DNA of 64,000 nucleotides from Accumulibacter sp. (GTDB lineage Bacteria; Pseudomonadota; Gammaproteobacteria; Burkholderiales; Rhodocyclaceae): NCBI GenBank assembly GCA_017302455.1, contig JAFLDO010000019.1, positions 1 to 64,000 of the forward strand, read 5' to 3'. Shown piece by piece: positions 1 to 8,157 of this stretch (position 1 is its first letter; each line of letters starts with the position of its first letter). The notes under the pieces were generated by a model. It saw only the letters and a program-made list of their open reading frames with translations, ran no database searches and was not told where the DNA came from. The position numbers and the translations under genes were made by a program.

Positions 1-49
1 GGCCTCAACGGTGCCCTCAGTTGTCTCCGGAACGCTTGCGCAGGCAGGG

Positions 50-472
50 TCAGAAGGAGATGGTCTTGACGTTTGCTTGCAGGAGATAGCCGGCAATCTC
101 AGCAGGCTTGGCAACGCCAATACCTTCAGCAAGATCACTGGGGCTCATGTTGGTATTCGGCAGGAAAAGCGCACAAACCTCGACTTTGGCACCGGTCTTT
201 ATCAGGCCCTGCAACATTTCTTTCGGCGTTTTGTTCGATGGCTTGAGCGGCGTGGATTCGCAAGCTTTCAAGGCCAAGTTTCCGGCGTCGCTACACAAAA
301 GAACGCGAACGGTCGTTTTTTGTGCCAAGGCCTGATTGGCGAGCACCATCGCCACGCCTTGTGTTTGAGGGATGCCCGAATTGAGGCTGACAAGCAGTTC
401 AGAATTGGACTGCGCTTGAACAGTTGAAAAGCTGGCGATACCCAGCGTGAACGCGACGAGTAACTTATGCAT
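50..472 (-). CDS. Periplasmic DsrE/DsrF-like protein
   Basis: A 140-residue protein with a clear Sec signal peptide (hydrophobic residues 4-15, then an AQA-like cleavage site near 20). The mature part has the DsrE-like layout: an early 'VSLNSG' strand, a helix with 'AMVLANQAL', a strand ending 'VLLCSDAG', then a loop and 'LIKTGAKVEVCALFLPN'. Exported DsrE-family proteins are small homo-oligomers linked to sulfur or redox handling; the exact substrate is unknown. Cysteines occur at about 59, 69 and 98. The start is supported by GGAG seven bases upstream of the ATG. The perfect FNR box at 687-700 lies upstream on the transcription side, which suggests control by oxygen. Family call is fairly sure, function is not. 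Confidence 0.75.
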   Translation of the reverse strand: MHKLLVAFTLGIASFSTVQAQSNSELLVSLNSGIPQTQGVAMVLANQALAQKTTVRVLLCSDAGNLALKACESTPLKPSNKTPKEMLQGLIKTGAKVEVCALFLPNTNMSPSDLAEGIGVAKPAEIAGYLLQANVKTISF

Positions 473-787
473 GTTTTCACTCCAAAAAAAGAGGGCGTAG
501 CCGAATGGCGTGTGCCCTTGGCAGGATTTTTCTAACGCACGTCTTCAGGTGGATGCGGGTACTCAGGTGCATGGTGCTTTTGATAGTCAGGCCCAGCGTC
601 CGCCGCCTGCGCCTTGACCGCTTTCGTGATCTTCGAAACCAGCAGCTAGCCTGAACCCCATCGTATGCGGATGGGGTTGTGCTGTGTTGATCTGTATCAA
701 CACCCCTATTGATACCGTGACGATGGAGATGCTGGCGCAGGCAATAAAGGACGCCAACGCTTCCATGGCACGCGATCAAGGGAGCGA
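473..787. other. Intergenic stretch upstream of the DsrE-like gene
   Basis: No complete gene is supported. It holds the FNR box (687-700). A second small inverted repeat, GTATCAA (694-700) with TTGATAC (709-715), overlaps the box. On the minus strand a frame between about 535 and 640 reads as a plausible 35-residue peptide with strongly GC-ending codons, but it has no usual start codon and a stop just upstream, so it is not called as a gene. Confidence 0.4.
687..700. promoter_or_regulatory. FNR/ANR box
   Basis: TTGAT-CTGT-ATCAA is a perfect match to the FNR consensus TTGAT-N4-ATCAA. On the minus strand a weak -10 (TACGAT, 667-662) follows so that the box centre sits about 38-41 bases upstream of the predicted start, the usual class II activator position. 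The only downstream gene on that strand is the DsrE-like gene starting at 472, which would give a leader of about 180 bases. The match is seen directly; the regulatory role is inferred. Confidence 0.6.
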
Positions 788-3700
788 TCAAGGCGAGGAC
801 GTTTTCGGGGCGCCAGTTATCGCCGGGTGTCGCATGGAGCATCCATGCCGGCGCCGCTTTCTGCCGGCGGTGGCGAGGGTGGCCGTGTCGGCAGCGACGG
901 CTGGCGGCATGCCCGTATTCGCGGCCTCTGCCGCCGCAGTTGCGGCGGGCACTCGGGCCAGCGGCAGGTCGAAGCTGAAGGTGCTGCCAACGCCGATGCG
1001 CGAGTCGACGCGGATGCTGCCAGCCATCATCTCGACCAGACGCTTGCTCAGGGCCAGCCCGACGCCACTGCCTTCGATTCCCTCATAGGAGGATTCCAGT
1101 CGCTCGAAAGGCTGAAACAGTCGCGGCAGGTGCTCGCTGGCGATGCCGCGGCCGCTGTCGGTGACGGCGAAGCGCAGCCGCTCGCCTTCGCGTGTGTTGT
1201 CGAGGCGGACCGTGCCGTGCTCGCGGTTGTACTTGATGGCGTTGGAGAGCAGGTTGAGTATCACCTGTCTGAGGCGCGTCGGGTCGGCCTGCAGCATGCT
1301 GTCGTCGATGGCCGCGTCGATACTGACGCCGCGCGCCTCGGCCAGCGGTCGCACGAGCGCGACACACTCGGCAACGACGGACGACAGCGGCACCGCTTCG
1401 AGGCTCAGCTCGATGCGTCCACTCTCGATGCGTGCGAGGTCGAGCACTTCGTTGACCTGCTCGAGCAGGTGGCGGCCGGCACGGAGAATCTCCTGCACGT
1501 TGTCGGCCTGCTGTGCCGACAGGGGCGCGTCGCCAGGCAGCGCAAGCAACTGGCCGAAGCCGAGAATGGCATTGAGTGGTGTGCGCAGTTCGTGGCTCAT
1601 GCGCGAGAGAAACTCCGTTTTCGCGGCGTTCGCGGCCTGCGCGTCGGCGATCGCGGTGCGCGCCTGGGCGAGCGCGGTGGTGCGTTCATCGACCAGGACC
1701 TCGAGATGTTCGCCGTATTCGGCGAGCTGTTGCTCGGCCCGCTTGCGGTCGCTGATGTCGATCGCCGTGGCGAGGATCCGTTCGACACCGCCGATGGTGA
1801 CGCGGCTGAGCGTGACGTGCTCCCAGAACAACTCGCCGTCGCGCCGCTGGTTGCGCCACTCGAACTGCTGCTTGCCGTGCGCGGCGGCCTTCCTGATCCA
1901 GCTCAGCGCTTCGGCAAAGGAGTAGGGGGGGGCGAGCCAGAAGTCCGACGCTTGCAGCTCCTGCAGGGAGCTGAGGCCGTAGGCTGTCCAGGCGGTCGGG
2001 TTGGCGTCGATGATTTCGCCGCTTTCCCGGTCATGGACGAGAATCGAAACCGGTGAATCGGCAAACAGGGCGCGGAACTGCTGTTCACTCGCGCGCAACT
2101 CGGCCTCGGTCCGCTTCTGCCGCGTTACGTCGTGAAAGCACCAGACGCGACCGACGATCTGCTCGCCGATTCGTTGCGGCTGCGAGTAGCGCTCGAAAAC
2201 CCGGCCGTCGGCCAGCTCGATCTGATCGAGGCTGCCGGCAGCCGGGTTCGGATGCGGCCCGGTGACCTCCGTCAGGCCGCGTCCCGAGCTGGCGAGCTGG
2301 CCCAGTGCCTGCGCGACGACAGCTTCCTCATTGTCGGCGGCGGCAGCGACCGCAGGCGCTTGCCACATGTCGAGAAAGGCGCGATTCCATTTCGCCGCCT
2401 TGCCGTTACGGTCTACGACCAGAATTCCGTCGGTGGTCGAGTCGAGGGTGGCGTCGAGCAGCGAGAAGGAGGCGCGCAAAGCCTGTTCCGCCAGCTTGCC
2501 TTCGGTGATGTCGGGTGCGACGCCGATGAAATGCGTGATCTTGCCGTGATCGTCGACGACCGGCGAGATGGCCAGGGCCTCCCAGTACAGCTCGCCGCTC
2601 TTCTTGCGGTTCTGCAGTTCCCCGCGCCAGACGGCACCGTGGGAAATCGTCTCCCACAGATCCTCGTACGTCTGCGGCGGGTTGAGTCCCGACTTGAGGA
2701 TGCGCGGATTGATGCCGATGACTTCCGCTCTCGAGTAGCCGGTGATCTGCTCGAAAGCGGGATTGGCGGCCAGGATTTCGCCCGACGCCGTGGTGATCAG
2801 GATTGACGCCGCGCTCGCCTCGAAGACGCTCGCCACCAGCCGGCGCTCGCGCTCGAGTTCGCGTTGCTGTGCCGCGATTCGCTGCTGTCGGTACCAGAGG
2901 GCTATCGCCGCGCAGCTCAGTGCCAGCATGATCGGCACGACGATGCCGGTCAGCCGCCACGCTTCGCTTTGCCAGGCCGCCAGTACGTGTTCGCGGTCGA
3001 GATGCACGGCAACGACGACCGGGAACTGCCTCGACGCACGGTAGGCCGTCAGGGCTTCCCGGCCGTCGCCGAGCACCTGTACGAGTTCGCCATGTTCCAG
3101 GCTGCGCAGGAGTTCACCGACCGCGCCGGCGGCGCCGCTGATGCCGGGCAGCTCGTGCGGCGCCGTTGAGGCCAGCAACACGTCGTCGTAGCGCAGCCAT
3201 TGAATGCGGCCGCTCTCGGCATCGAGCAACTGCGTGCCGTGATTGATGAAGTAGTCCGGATTGAGGGCTGCGAGCAGCCAGAGACCGCCATCCGCGGTCA
3301 GACGCCGCAGGACCGGGATGAAGCTCGCCTCGGCGGCGGTGACCGGCGACGTCGCGCTGGCCGCGGAGCCGCCTGCGAAGTCGCGACCGAGCCAGGGGCG
3401 ACCGACACGCAGGATCTCCGCGCTCGGTACTGCTGCCGGAAAGAAGCCTGTCTGCTCGACGGCGACGCCGAGGTTTTCCGGGTTGGAGCTGGCGATGATG
3501 CGCCCGCTTGCGTCGAGCAGCGAGAGCGAGCGCAGGAACGGGTTGGGCCGCAGTGTGGCAGCCAGTCGCTGGCCAGTCTTGACCTCGTCCTGCGGGTCGT
3601 CGCCCCGCGGCTCGAAACCGCCAGCCATCAGATCGATGACCTGCAGGCTTTGCGTCAGGTGCTCGGCGAAGTTGCGGGCATGCATGCGGGCCGTCTGCGC

Positions 3701-3829
3701 CCCATTGTCCAGCGTCTCGCCGTGCAGCCGCCAGAGCATGAAGCCGAACGCCGCCAGCCAGCTCGCCAGCAGGAGGAGCAAAGCGAGGAGGAGGGCGGCG
3801 CGGCGTTGCGACGGTGGTAGCGGCGACAC
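788..3829 (-). CDS. Membrane sensor histidine kinase with three PAS domains
   Basis: A 1013-residue kinase. Residues 11-33 are a membrane helix, 40-290 a periplasmic Cache-like sensor, 294-313 a second helix. Three PAS/PAC units follow (about 330-450, 455-575, 585-705), then a coiled linker, a HisKA H-box (SHELRTPLN, about 745) and a HATPase_c domain with N box (NLLSNAIKYN), G1 (DSGRGI) and G2 (GSGVGLAL). There is no receiver domain, and the last 50 residues are a low-complexity Ala-rich and basic tail. Start is a GTG; a weak AGGA lies upstream. The gene ends a minus-strand signalling series; its 5' neighbour (35 bases away) is a solute-binding protein, which may supply the signal. Phosphotransfer partner unknown; the REC-HD-GYP protein two genes upstream is a candidate. 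Confidence 0.9.
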   Translation of the reverse strand: MSPLPPSQRRAALLLALLLLLASWLAAFGFMLWRLHGETLDNGAQTARMHARNFAEHLTQSLQVIDLMAGGFEPRGDDPQDEVKTGQRLAATLRPNPFLRSLSLLDASGRIIASSNPENLGVAVEQTGFFPAAVPSAEILRVGRPWLGRDFAGGSAASATSPVTAAEASFIPVLRRLTADGGLWLLAALNPDYFINHGTQLLDAESGRIQWLRYDDVLLASTAPHELPGISGAAGAVGELLRSLEHGELVQVLGDGREALTAYRASRQFPVVVAVHLDREHVLAAWQSEAWRLTGIVVPIMLALSCAAIALWYRQQRIAAQQRELERERRLVASVFEASAASILITTASGEILAANPAFEQITGYSRAEVIGINPRILKSGLNPPQTYEDLWETISHGAVWRGELQNRKKSGELYWEALAISPVVDDHGKITHFIGVAPDITEGKLAEQALRASFSLLDATLDSTTDGILVVDRNGKAAKWNRAFLDMWQAPAVAAAADNEEAVVAQALGQLASSGRGLTEVTGPHPNPAAGSLDQIELADGRVFERYSQPQRIGEQIVGRVWCFHDVTRQKRTEAELRASEQQFRALFADSPVSILVHDRESGEIIDANPTAWTAYGLSSLQELQASDFWLAPPYSFAEALSWIRKAAAHGKQQFEWRNQRRDGELFWEHVTLSRVTIGGVERILATAIDISDRKRAEQQLAEYGEHLEVLVDERTTALAQARTAIADAQAANAAKTEFLSRMSHELRTPLNAILGFGQLLALPGDAPLSAQQADNVQEILRAGRHLLEQVNEVLDLARIESGRIELSLEAVPLSSVVAECVALVRPLAEARGVSIDAAIDDSMLQADPTRLRQVILNLLSNAIKYNREHGTVRLDNTREGERLRFAVTDSGRGIASEHLPRLFQPFERLESSYEGIEGSGVGLALSKRLVEMMAGSIRVDSRIGVGSTFSFDLPLARVPAATAAAEAANTGMPPAVAADTATLATAGRKRRRHGCSMRHPAITGAPKTSSP

Positions 3830-3864
3830 GGTGTGGCGATGTCCTGCGAGAGGTCCGGCGGCGT

Positions 3865-4656
3865 TCAGCGGACGAGCATCGGGTCGAGGCCATGACGCCG
3901 GACATTGGCGAGCAGACGACCATCACGCTTCATGTCGGCGAGCACCTTGTCGACGCGGGCATGAAAGCGGTCGTCGCCGGGTGCCATTGCCCAGGCATAG
4001 GGGGTGACATGGTAGCTACCCGCGGGCGATATCAGGCGCGCCCAGTCGCTGTTGTCGAGCATCCGCCGGCTGAACGCGTAATCGGTCATGAACACGTCGG
4101 CGCGCCCTGACTGCACTTCCTGCTCACGGGCTGCCGGTGTGTCGACGACGCGCAGTTCGGCCGCCATCAGTCGGGTCTTCATGACGGTCTCGTGCAACGT
4201 TCCCCTGGCGACCACGACGACGGTGCCCGGCTTGTCGATGTCCGCCCAGGAGTGCAAGCGGCGATTGGTCTTGGTCGTGATGGCGTAGATGTCGCTGGCG
4301 AGATGTGGCTGGGTGAAGCGCAGTTTCTCCTGCCGTTGCGGCGTGATGCCGATGGCGAACATGGCGATGTCGCAGCGGTCGGCGGTGACGTCGGCGACCA
4401 GGCGGGCGAAGGAGCTGTCGATGAACTGCACCTCGACGCCGAGCTCGCGGGCGAGTTCGCGCGCGTTGTCGATGTCGACTCCGGCGAGTTCCTGGGTCTT
4501 CGGGTTGCGGAACGATATCCCGTAGTAATCCGGCCAGATGCAGACGCGCAACTGCTTGCTGGCGGCGATGCGCGCGAGGCGATCCGGCGCCTCGCCGGCG
4601 AGGACAGGCTGTACCAGGCAGAGCATGGCGAGGAAGCGGCAGAACGTTTCTTTCAT
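3865..4656 (-). CDS. Periplasmic solute-binding protein, SBP_bac_3 family
   Basis: A 263-residue protein with signal peptide (cleavage after about 20, LAGEA). It shows the family pattern of polar amino-acid-type binding proteins: 'LRVCIWPDYYGISFRN' early, 'AGVDIDNARELARELG', 'CDIAMFAIGITPQRQEKLRFTQPH', and a hinge motif 'ADVFMTDYAFSRRM'. No ABC permease or ATPase lies nearby. It sits between a kinase (35 bases downstream) and a REC-HD-GYP gene (18 bases upstream), so it is more likely a ligand receptor feeding the kinases than part of an importer. That role is inferred from context only. The ligand cannot be read from the sequence. Confidence 0.85.
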   Translation of the reverse strand: MKETFCRFLAMLCLVQPVLAGEAPDRLARIAASKQLRVCIWPDYYGISFRNPKTQELAGVDIDNARELARELGVEVQFIDSSFARLVADVTADRCDIAMFAIGITPQRQEKLRFTQPHLASDIYAITTKTNRRLHSWADIDKPGTVVVVARGTLHETVMKTRLMAAELRVVDTPAAREQEVQSGRADVFMTDYAFSRRMLDNSDWARLISPAGSYHVTPYAWAMAPGDDRFHARVDKVLADMKRDGRLLANVRRHGLDPMLVR

Positions 4657-4674
4657 CGGTGGCCTCGGCTGCGC

Positions 4675-5739
4675 TCAGTCATGCGGTTCCTGATGCTGGT
4701 CGCGGATGGCGAGGATCTGCGGCAGTTGCTGCTCGAAGCAGCGCACGACCTCCGGGTCGAAATGCCTGCCGGCGTTGTCAAGGACATGGCTCACTGCTTC
4801 GCCGACTGCCCACGCTTTCTTGTACGGGCGGCGCGAGGTCAGCGCGTCGAAGACATCGGCGACAGCGACGATGCGCCCGGCCTGCGGGATGGCGAGACCG
4901 GCCAGGCGCGCAGGGTAGCCGCTGCCGTCCCACTTCTCGTGGTGGGTCAGCGCGATCGACCGGGCGAGGCGAAGCAACTCGGAGTCGTCGCCGGCGAGAA
5001 TGCTTGCGCCGATTTCGGGATGCGTGCGAATGATCGCCGTTTCGTCTGCATCGAGCCTGCCCGGCTTGAGCAGCACGGCGTCAGGGATGCCGATCTTGCC
5101 GATATCGTGCATCGGGCTGGCGTTGAGCATCAGATCGCCAGCTGCATCGCTCCAGCCGAGGTGGCGGGCGAGCAGGGCCGAGTACTCGCTCATGCGCAGG
5201 ATGTGGTAGCCGGTCTCGTTGTCGCGGTATTCCGCCGCGCGGCCCAGGCGCCGCACCACCTGCAGCCGGGTCTGGTTCAGTTCTTCGGTGCGGCTGCGCA
5301 CCATTTCCTCGAGCAGGCCCTTCTGATCGTGCAGCATGCGGTGCGCCAGGTGCGCGTCGAGCAGGTTGTTGACCCGCATCAGCAGTTCGGCCATGTCGAA
5401 GGGCTTGCCGATGAAATCGCGCGCGCCGGCAGCCAGTGCCTTGAGCAGGGTCTCGCGCCCGTGCTGGGCGGTGAGGATGACGATCGGCGGCAGCAGAGGA
5501 TCGTTCAATGCCTTGAGCTGAGCCATCACCTGATAGCCGTCGAGGTGTGGCATGTTGATGTCGAGCAGGATCAGGTCGGGGCGCTCCGCAGCGTAGCGAT
5601 CGAGTACCTGGCGCGGATCCTGGATCGCCACCAGATGCTCATAGTTGCGGCTGCCCAGCATCTTGCCGAGCAGCTTCAGATTGGCCGGCTCGTCGTCGAC
5701 CATGAAGATGCGAGCCTGCCGGCGCAATGGGTCGTTCAT
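4675..5739 (-). CDS. Response regulator with HD-GYP phosphodiesterase domain
   Basis: A 354-residue protein. The N-terminal receiver domain (about 8-125) has the acidic pair (VDDE), the phosphorylated Asp in 'LILLDINMPHLDG' and the switch Lys in 'GKPFD'. A coiled linker leads to an HD-GYP domain (about 160-350) with 'HDIGKIGIP', 'HPEIG' and 'HHEKWDGSGYP', so all key motifs of a c-di-GMP phosphodiesterase are present. I start at the ATG at 5739, not the further upstream one at 5784, because AAGGAG sits about six bases before it and the receiver domain begins right after. It is probably phosphorylated by one of the kinases in the same gene series. Confidence 0.92.
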   Translation of the reverse strand: MNDPLRRQARIFMVDDEPANLKLLGKMLGSRNYEHLVAIQDPRQVLDRYAAERPDLILLDINMPHLDGYQVMAQLKALNDPLLPPIVILTAQHGRETLLKALAAGARDFIGKPFDMAELLMRVNNLLDAHLAHRMLHDQKGLLEEMVRSRTEELNQTRLQVVRRLGRAAEYRDNETGYHILRMSEYSALLARHLGWSDAAGDLMLNASPMHDIGKIGIPDAVLLKPGRLDADETAIIRTHPEIGASILAGDDSELLRLARSIALTHHEKWDGSGYPARLAGLAIPQAGRIVAVADVFDALTSRRPYKKAWAVGEAVSHVLDNAGRHFDPEVVRCFEQQLPQILAIRDQHQEPHD

Positions 5740-5787
5740 CCCTTCTCCTTCCGGCCAGTAGCGAGCGCGCCCGTGCGAGCTCAAGGG

Positions 5788-8157
5788 TTACGTACCTGTC
5801 TGTGGGACGCCGTCGGCGTCCGGCCCGACGGCGTCCGCCGGCAGTGCGGCGGCATCCTGCGCTGGGTTCGCCAGTGGCAGATCCAGGCTGAAGGTGCTGC
5901 CGACATCAAGCTGACTGGCCACCTGGATTATGCCACCCATCGCTTCGACCAGTCGTTGCGTCAGCGCCAGCCCGACGCCTGTGCCCTCGATACCGTCGTA
6001 CGCCGACGCCAGTCGCTCGAAAGGCTGGAACAGGCGCTGCAGGTGTTCGCTGTCGATGCCGCGGCCGCTGTCGCTGACGGCGAGTCGCAGCCGCCCGCCG
6101 TGACGCGTGCCGGCAATCCGGATCGTGCCCTGCTCGCGGTTGAACTTGATGGCGTTGGAGAGCAGATTGAGGAGCACCTGTTGCAGGCGCTTGGCATCGG
6201 CGCGCAGAGGCGCGTCGTCGATGTCGGCGTCGATGCTGATGCCGCGCGCCTCGGCGAGCGGCCGGACGAGCGCAACGCAGTCGGCGACGATGGGAGCGAG
6301 GGGTACTGCCTCGAGCTTCAGCTCGATGCGCCCGCTCTCGACTCGCGCCAGATCGAGCACTTCGTTGACCTGTCCGAGGAGGTGGCGGCCGGCGCGCAGG
6401 ATTTCCTGCACGTTGTCCGCCTGCTCCGCCGACAGCGCTGCGTCGCCAGGCATGGCAAGCAACTGGCCGAAGCCGAGAATGGCGTTCAGTGGCGTCCGCA
6501 GTTCGTGGCTCATGCGCGACAGGAACTCCGTCTTCGCGGCATTGGCGGCTTCCGCCGCTTCCTTGGCCCGGGCCAGCGCCGCCGTTCGCGCCGCGACCAG
6601 CGCCTCGAGATGGTGGCGGTGCTGTTCGAGTTCGTCTTCCACCCGCTTGCGCTCGGAGATGTCCTGACAGAAATCGATATAGCCGATGAAATCGCCAGCA
6701 CGGTCAACGCGCGGGGTGCCGGCATCCTCGATCCAGCGGTACTCGCCATCGCTGGCGCGCAGGCGATAGGCCATCCGGAACGGCTGCCGGCGGTCGAAGT
6801 GACTGTCGTAGGTGCGCCGGCAGTGATCGAGGTCCTCCGGATGAATGCCTGCGGCCCAGCCCGCGGCAAGCTGGCCTGCCGGCGACTGGCCGGTAAAGCG
6901 CAGCCACGGTTCGTTGAAGTAGGTGGCGTGGCGGTCCGTGCCGGAGGTCCAGATCAGCGCCGAGCCGCCGTCGGCGAGTGTGCGGTAGTGCTGCTCGCTT
7001 TCCTTCAGTGCCGCCTCGCGCTGCGCCAGGGACTCGAGCAGCAGGTTGAAGCTGTGGATCAGTTGCCCGACTTCGTCGTTCGCTGTCGTCGGCAAGGGCT
7101 GCAGCAGCGGCTCGCCGGCATGCGACATGTCGACGAGCAGTGTCGACGCGGCGAGCATCGGCGCAAACTGCTGGCGCAGCAGGCGACTGAGGAACCACCA
7201 GCCAATGGTGCCGACGAGCAGACTGAGGGCCAACGCCGCCAGCAATACCCGTTCCTGCATCGCAGCGATGGGCTCGTAGGCCTCCGCCGTTGGCAGCACA
7301 CTGACGAGAAACCAGCCAGCCACCGGGATTCCCTTGGCTGCGGCGAGCTCCTCGACGCCACGCGAGTTCACGGCGACGCCATAACCCTCGTAGCCGCCGA
7401 CGAAGCGGTCGTGGTTGCGGTTGACACCGGGGCCTGGCATGCGTGACATGGCGCGCGACTTGTCCGTTCCGGTGACGATCAGATCATGCTGTGGAGCGAT
7501 GATCAGATAACCACCGGACCTGCCGTAGCGCTGGTCGACGATGCGGTCGACGAAATTCGCCTGACCGAGGTCGACGACTCCGGTCACGGCGCCGATGACT
7601 TGCCCGGCCGGGTTGCGGATGGGCGCCGCCAGAGCGATTGCGGGTGACTTGAGCGTGCGGCTGATGACCGGCCGGCCAATGTTGCCACGGCCTTGCTGGA
7701 GGGCGGCGATCATGTAGTCGCGGTCGGCGTAGCTGTTGCCGATCTGCTCCGGCAGGTAGGGAATGCTGGCGAGGGTCAGGGCATTGATGTCGCGGATTCG
7801 CGTGCCGCCATTGAACAGCTTCTGCAACGTCGAGTGCTGTTCGAGAAATCGCTGCAGTGCGGACCGGTTGTCGAGCAGGGTCGGGGAAATTTCGCCAGCC
7901 ACCAGCGTCAGGGCCTGCAGCCGGCTGTCGAGTTCGGCATTGAGCTGGGCGGCAATGATCGAGGTCGTCGAGAATTGCTGCTCGCCGAGGAGATGCGTCA
8001 TGTCCTGACGCAGGCTGCGCGTCGCGTACAGGGTCAGCGACCAGATCGCGAGCAGGAACACGGCCAGCGTCATGGCGGTGATGCGCGTCTTCAACGACCA
8101 GCCCGCACGCCGCGCGGTGGCCGTGCTGCTGGTCGTCCGGGGGCTTCCCGGGTTCAC
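5788..8157 (-). CDS. Cache-HAMP-PAS sensor histidine kinase
   Basis: A 789-residue kinase. Helix at about 28-47, periplasmic double-Cache sensor (about 48-310, with 'YADRDYM' and 'IGAVTGVVDLGQ' typical of dCache_1), second helix 318-340, HAMP, one PAS/PAC (405-520), coiled coil, HisKA (SHELRTPLN, about 562) and HATPase_c with NLLSNAIKFN and GTGVGLAL. The open frame runs on upstream to 8529, but that part is translation of the neighbour's receiver domain in another frame. I choose the GTG at 8157, which overlaps the TGA of the upstream gene as GTGA, a translational-coupling junction. The H and ATPase domains closely resemble those of the kinase at 788-3829, suggesting duplication. It lacks its own receiver and may use the upstream hybrid's or the REC-HD-GYP downstream. 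Confidence 0.9.
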   Translation of the reverse strand: MNPGSPRTTSSTATARRAGWSLKTRITAMTLAVFLLAIWSLTLYATRSLRQDMTHLLGEQQFSTTSIIAAQLNAELDSRLQALTLVAGEISPTLLDNRSALQRFLEQHSTLQKLFNGGTRIRDINALTLASIPYLPEQIGNSYADRDYMIAALQQGRGNIGRPVISRTLKSPAIALAAPIRNPAGQVIGAVTGVVDLGQANFVDRIVDQRYGRSGGYLIIAPQHDLIVTGTDKSRAMSRMPGPGVNRNHDRFVGGYEGYGVAVNSRGVEELAAAKGIPVAGWFLVSVLPTAEAYEPIAAMQERVLLAALALSLLVGTIGWWFLSRLLRQQFAPMLAASTLLVDMSHAGEPLLQPLPTTANDEVGQLIHSFNLLLESLAQREAALKESEQHYRTLADGGSALIWTSGTDRHATYFNEPWLRFTGQSPAGQLAAGWAAGIHPEDLDHCRRTYDSHFDRRQPFRMAYRLRASDGEYRWIEDAGTPRVDRAGDFIGYIDFCQDISERKRVEDELEQHRHHLEALVAARTAALARAKEAAEAANAAKTEFLSRMSHELRTPLNAILGFGQLLAMPGDAALSAEQADNVQEILRAGRHLLGQVNEVLDLARVESGRIELKLEAVPLAPIVADCVALVRPLAEARGISIDADIDDAPLRADAKRLQQVLLNLLSNAIKFNREQGTIRIAGTRHGGRLRLAVSDSGRGIDSEHLQRLFQPFERLASAYDGIEGTGVGLALTQRLVEAMGGIIQVASQLDVGSTFSLDLPLANPAQDAAALPADAVGPDADGVPQTGT

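Noticed and set aside
5740-5784. Earlier ATG (5784) for the REC-HD-GYP gene
   Set aside because: The ATG at 5739 has AAGGAG at the right distance and starts right before the receiver domain.
4192-7446. Long plus-strand open frame of 1084 codons opposite the solute-binding protein, REC-HD-GYP and Cache-kinase genes
   Set aside because: It is antisense to three clear genes with intact domains; its translation shows the Arg/Gly/Val-rich, Asp-rich mix typical of reading GC-rich genes on the wrong strand.
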